A stretch of DNA of 33,468 nucleotides from contig NZ_CAMHRZ010000001.1 in NCBI RefSeq assembly GCF_946187255.1, positions 1 to 33,468 on the forward strand. Reading direction: 5' to 3'. The notes below the pieces were generated by a model. The model did not search any database and was not told where the DNA came from. It worked only from the letters and a program-made list of their open reading frames with translations. The stretch comes from an uncultured Ruminococcus sp. (lineage in GTDB: Bacteria > Bacillota > Clostridia > Oscillospirales > Ruminococcaceae). Made by a program: the position numbers and the translations under genes. Each line of letters starts with the position of its first letter. Position 1 is the stretch's first letter. Below are positions 30,566 through 33,468 of the stretch, in pieces.

Positions 30566-32809
30566 ATGAGAAAGAAAAGGATCCTTGCGGCTGCTGTATC
30601 ACTGGCTGTCGCAGCAGGACAGTTCGGAACGGTCGCTTTTGCGGATAATGACAACGGCACGGGCACAGCGGTTTCCACAGGTGAAAACAGTGCTCCCGCT
30701 GACGACGCAGCGACCTCTGACGAAGAGACCACAGGCGAGAATGACTTAGGCGACATCAACGGCGACGGAAGAATAAATATCACAGACGTTTCCGCACTTG
30801 CCGCACACATCAAGGGCGTTAAGGCGCTGAACAAGAGATCTCTGGCTGCCGCAGATATCAATGCTGACGGCAGAGTTACTGTTACCGATCTCGGCATACT
30901 GGCGGGACATATCAAGGGTCTTTCCAGCATAAAGTCCAAGACTCAGCTCCCCATAGTAAAAAATCCCCGTGAGGAGATGCAGGACAAGGTACAGCTGATA
31001 GAGTTCAGCGTGGACAAGAATACAAAGACAGTCTCCTGGAACGCCGTAAAGGATATGAAGCAGTACGTCGTTGTTATCACAAACGGTGAAAAGACTGTTA
31101 CACAGACTACCGAAAAGCTGTCGGTGGATATACCCTACGATATGTTCAGGGACGGCAAACTGACCGTGATGGTAGCGCCTTTCAGGACTGTACAGACTGA
31201 GGACGGCAGACGTACTAAGGATTACGGTGATACCATAGGATACACACTGGGCATAAAGCCCGATATGATACACGGTGCCATTACCGTTACAGACGACAAA
31301 GGCAAGGCTAAGATAGACTGGAAAGCCGCAGATTTCGCTTCGGGCTACCATGTTTACGATATAACCAACACCGCAAAGGACGGCAAGCCCAAGCTCATCG
31401 CGGATACTGCCACAAATCAGCTGATAACGGATTTCCCCGTAAATGCAACGGTAAAGATGCTGATAGTGCCTTTCAACTCCGTAGGTGAGGCAGAGGGTGT
31501 AAATGCGGAAATGATAGGCGGTAACGGCGGCGGCACCACCAAGCCCGACCCCGATCCCAAGCCTGATCCCAAGCCCGAGACCAAACTTGCTGCACCGACC
31601 ATCAACAGCAATTACTATTACAGCGACTTAAACAGCGTGACATTCTACTGGAACGCCGTAAAGGACGCAGAGGGCTATGAGGCTTCGATAGCTGTGAACA
31701 GCAGCGAGACTGTCACCCGCGAGATAAAGACCACCACCTGCACGATAGACGGTCTGCCCCAGCGCAAGGAAATGACCGTCAAAGTTCGCGCTTATAAGAC
31801 GGTTGACGGCAAGAAGGAGTACAGTGACGCGGTAAGTATGTCCGTTATCACCGACGGCTATGTGAAGTGTTCTTCCGATACGCCGATATACTCTGCCGCA
31901 GCACCCTCCGCAGCACAGCTGGGCACGCTGAAGAAGGGCGATACCGCAGTGCAGACAGGTACTCCCGACAACGGCTGGATAAAGGTATTCGTACCCTCTT
32001 CGGGCGGAACACAGACGGGATATGTACCCGCTTCCTCGGTTAAGGATTACGCTGTTGTGAATATGACTATCATCAATCAGAACGGTGATCTGGGCGGCTC
32101 TCCCGCAGTTCTCGGGGGTGAGGAGACAGCGCTGGCATCGGTGCTGAACTATCAGTTCAACATAAACGTGAGCAAGAACACGCTTATTGACTACTATATG
32201 CCCGAACTGGCACTCACGAGCGGAAAGATAGATGCCGACCCGAACTATGTATTCTGGGGCTCTCCCTATCACATGGAATCAGACGGCAAGGGTTACGGCG
32301 TTTATGCGCCCGTTGTTGCTGAATCCGCTCACTGGTACCTCAAGTACATCGGTGTACGCGGCGATTACAATATCGCGCTGAATACCGATTACTCCACCGG
32401 CGAGAATGTCAACAACCTCAAGATAGACGCAGGCAAGCTGGATGTGGGCGATGCCGTTATCTCTGGCGGACTTGACATTAACGGACTGAAAGCAGAGCTG
32501 GACAGAGGCAGGACACCTATCGTGTGGTATTCCGATACAGCCACCTCCGCTGAGTGTACCCAGACAGTTACTGCAGGACAGAAGTACAGCAATCCCGGCA
32601 CAGGCACATACAATTTCACCTGGTACGGCAGAGAGACCACAGCAGTGCTCACAGGCTACGATGATGCTTTACAGTGCTTCTATCTGGGATGCGTGAACAA
32701 CCTGGACAAGACCAGTCAGTACGGCTACACCACATCGGTATCATACGATGATTTCATGAAGACCTACACCACTCTCGGCAGACAGTCGGTAGTAATAACA
32801 AAGAAATAA
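30566..32809 (+). CDS. Secreted dockerin/SH3/C39-like protein
   Basis: This 747-residue protein has a signal peptide (1-26, cleaved near AFA-DN), an acidic linker, then a type I dockerin close to the N-terminus with calcium loops DINGDGRINITD (63-74) and DINADGRVTVTD (97-108). Fibronectin III-like modules (about 141-230 and 235-315), a Gly/Pro/Asp/Lys linker (318-340), another Fn3-like module (342-428) and an SH3-type domain (about 433-492) follow. The C-terminus (about 500-747) resembles the C39-like papain-fold domain, but the usual catalytic Cys (GCE) reads GGE at 517-519 and the usual His before VLTGYD reads Thr at 692. It is probably an attachment or binding protein of a cellulosome-type system rather than a protease. 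The ATG follows GGAGGT. Confidence 0.85.
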   Translation: MRKKRILAAAVSLAVAAGQFGTVAFADNDNGTGTAVSTGENSAPADDAATSDEETTGENDLGDINGDGRINITDVSALAAHIKGVKALNKRSLAAADINADGRVTVTDLGILAGHIKGLSSIKSKTQLPIVKNPREEMQDKVQLIEFSVDKNTKTVSWNAVKDMKQYVVVITNGEKTVTQTTEKLSVDIPYDMFRDGKLTVMVAPFRTVQTEDGRRTKDYGDTIGYTLGIKPDMIHGAITVTDDKGKAKIDWKAADFASGYHVYDITNTAKDGKPKLIADTATNQLITDFPVNATVKMLIVPFNSVGEAEGVNAEMIGGNGGGTTKPDPDPKPDPKPETKLAAPTINSNYYYSDLNSVTFYWNAVKDAEGYEASIAVNSSETVTREIKTTTCTIDGLPQRKEMTVKVRAYKTVDGKKEYSDAVSMSVITDGYVKCSSDTPIYSAAAPSAAQLGTLKKGDTAVQTGTPDNGWIKVFVPSSGGTQTGYVPASSVKDYAVVNMTIINQNGDLGGSPAVLGGEETALASVLNYQFNINVSKNTLIDYYMPELALTSGKIDADPNYVFWGSPYHMESDGKGYGVYAPVVAESAHWYLKYIGVRGDYNIALNTDYSTGENVNNLKIDAGKLDVGDAVISGGLDINGLKAELDRGRTPIVWYSDTATSAECTQTVTAGQKYSNPGTGTYNFTWYGRETTAVLTGYDDALQCFYLGCVNNLDKTSQYGYTTSVSYDDFMKTYTTLGRQSVVITKK

Positions 32810-32813
32810 CAGC

Positions 32814-32845
32814 AAAGGCGGTACGCGCGAAACGTACCGCCTTTT
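32814..32845 (+). terminator. Terminator of the dockerin gene
   Basis: AAAGGCGGTACG and CGTACCGCCTTT pair perfectly around a seven-base loop (32826-32832) and end in TTTT. Confidence 0.88.
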
Positions 32846-32888
32846 ATAATTGCTGTAAAAAATGTCCTGCCCTGCGCAAGACAGAACG

Positions 32889-33230
32889 TCATTCCCAGCC
32901 TTTCCAGACTTCGGGGCAGAAGCCGACTGTTGCCTGCCTGCCGTTGCGCACGACGGGTGCGGCTATGAGGGATGGCTCTTCCAGCAGCTTTTCGCGCTTT
33001 TCCTCTGTGCTGCCCAAGTACTTGATAAGGTCTGCGGCACTGCCCTTTGCTTTGGGGTCTATCAGCTTTTCAATGTCCCCGACCGCTTTCAGCACCGAAT
33101 CCAGCTCGCCTTTGCTCATGCCTTTGCTGGCAAGGTCGATGTACTGGTACTTTATCCCGCGCTCCTTAAAGTAACGTTCTGCCTTTTTGGTATCAAAGCT
33201 CTTTGATTTGCCGAATATCTGTATGTTCAT
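32889..33230 (-). CDS. ArsC/Spx-like thioredoxin-fold protein
   Basis: This 113-residue protein matches the ArsC/Spx family of thioredoxin folds: MNIQIFG strand, helix DTKKAERYFKERGI (13-26), IDLASKGMSKGEL, and the C-terminal APVVRNGRQATVGF substrate-binding segment. The position where relatives have a redox Cys (KKCFDTKKAE) reads Ser here (S11 in KSFDTKKAE); the only Cys is C104 near the C-terminus. A reductase reaction is therefore doubtful. Its ATG overlaps the stop of the upstream response-regulator gene (ATGA). Confidence 0.82.
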   Translation of the reverse strand: MNIQIFGKSKSFDTKKAERYFKERGIKYQYIDLASKGMSKGELDSVLKAVGDIEKLIDPKAKGSAADLIKYLGSTEEKREKLLEEPSLIAAPVVRNGRQATVGFCPEVWKGWE

Positions 33231-33468
33231 TTTTTCACCTCTGTGTAATAGTATACTGCCAGCTGAGTCCTGTCGCGCAGTCCCAGCTTGTCCAGCAGGT
33301 TGCTGATATAGTTGCGCACAGTGCCCTCACCAAGAAACAGCTCCGCCGCTATCTCCTTGTTGCTGGAACCCGAAGCTACTGCTTCCATGATCTCTTTTTC
33401 CTTTTCGCTTATGCCGTGTGCCGCAAAGTCAAATTCCTCTTTGTGTGACATAAGTTCGGGCAGGCGGC
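33227..33468 (-). CDS. NarL-family response regulator, C-terminal part
   Basis: The reading frame is open to the window edge, so the N-terminus lies outside. What is visible ends in a LuxR-type helix-turn-helix: ISEKEKEIMEAVASGSSNKE, then IAAELFLGEGTVRNYISNLL and DKLGLRDRTQLAVYYY. The residues just before it (RLPELMSHKE) look like the linker from a receiver domain. A shorter start at 33451 is possible but would leave an isolated DNA-binding domain without a ribosome binding site. The ArsC/Spx-like gene is coupled to its end. Confidence 0.85.
   Translation of the reverse strand, partial: RLPELMSHKEEFDFAAHGISEKEKEIMEAVASGSSNKEIAAELFLGEGTVRNYISNLLDKLGLRDRTQLAVYYYTEVKK

Noticed and set aside
1..33468. 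Search for tRNA, rRNA, CRISPR arrays, transposases and phage genes
   Set aside because: None could be supported by eye; no regularly spaced repeats, tRNA-like cloverleafs or mobile-element proteins were found.

Overview
The window looks like a chromosomal segment from an anaerobic, spore-forming Firmicute of the Ruminococcaceae/Oscillospiraceae, most plausibly a Ruminococcus-like gut or rumen bacterium. The evidence is a complete spoIIAA-spoIIAB-sigF operon, a cotJABC coat operon, a CotH-family lipoprotein, a secreted protein with a type I dockerin, an intracellular GH51 arabinofuranosidase, and clostridial-style AGGAGG ribosome binding sites with textbook TTGACA/TATAAT promoters. No tRNA, rRNA, CRISPR array, transposase or phage gene was found; most of the window is ordinary, densely packed core and near-core genome.

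Layout. 1-600 is AT-richer and has no convincing protein gene, but its minus strand can fold into a long hairpin (141-260) and may encode a small RNA. 602-3291 is a two-component system (OmpR-type regulator, HAMP kinase) plus a membrane-anchored protein of unknown function. 3304-4349 (minus) is a DUF421/DUF4363 membrane pair. 4461-9814 runs recQ, proB, a GNAT acetyltransferase, a small DUF6678-like protein and proA, with a palindromic intergenic repeat at 8012-8080. Then come rpe (own consensus promoter and terminator) and a DUF2974 lipase-like protein. A GH51 gene (minus) and an AraC-type regulator (plus) diverge from interleaved promoters; the regulator overlaps a gene with a nuclease-like signature, followed by the CotH lipoprotein.

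16906-19671 is a sporulation block: cotJABC on the minus strand and spoIIAA-spoIIAB-sigF on the plus strand share one divergent control region. 19792-26503 (minus) is uvrB, a GT-C membrane glycosyltransferase and uvrA; the uvrB promoter is consensus and carries a near-consensus LexA box at its start site. 26672-28113 (minus) holds HU, a Lys/Ala-tailed DUF6465 protein, a hairpin and rsmG. On the plus strand follow a zinc-ribbon membrane protein with a long structured leader, a family 6 uracil/hypoxanthine-DNA glycosylase, and a secreted dockerin/SH3/C39-like protein whose protease domain appears to have lost its catalytic Cys and His. The window ends (minus) with an ArsC/Spx-like protein lacking the usual Cys and the C-terminus of a NarL-type response regulator cut by the window edge.

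Themes: DNA repair (recQ, uvrAB, deoxyinosine glycosylase), proline synthesis (proB, proA), sporulation, and plant-polysaccharide use (GH51/AraC, dockerin). The least explained items are the minus-strand hairpin RNA candidate at 1-300, the apparently inactive C39-like dockerin protein, the palindromic repeat at 8012-8080, the glycosyltransferase inside the uvr operon, and the nuclease-like protein after AraC.
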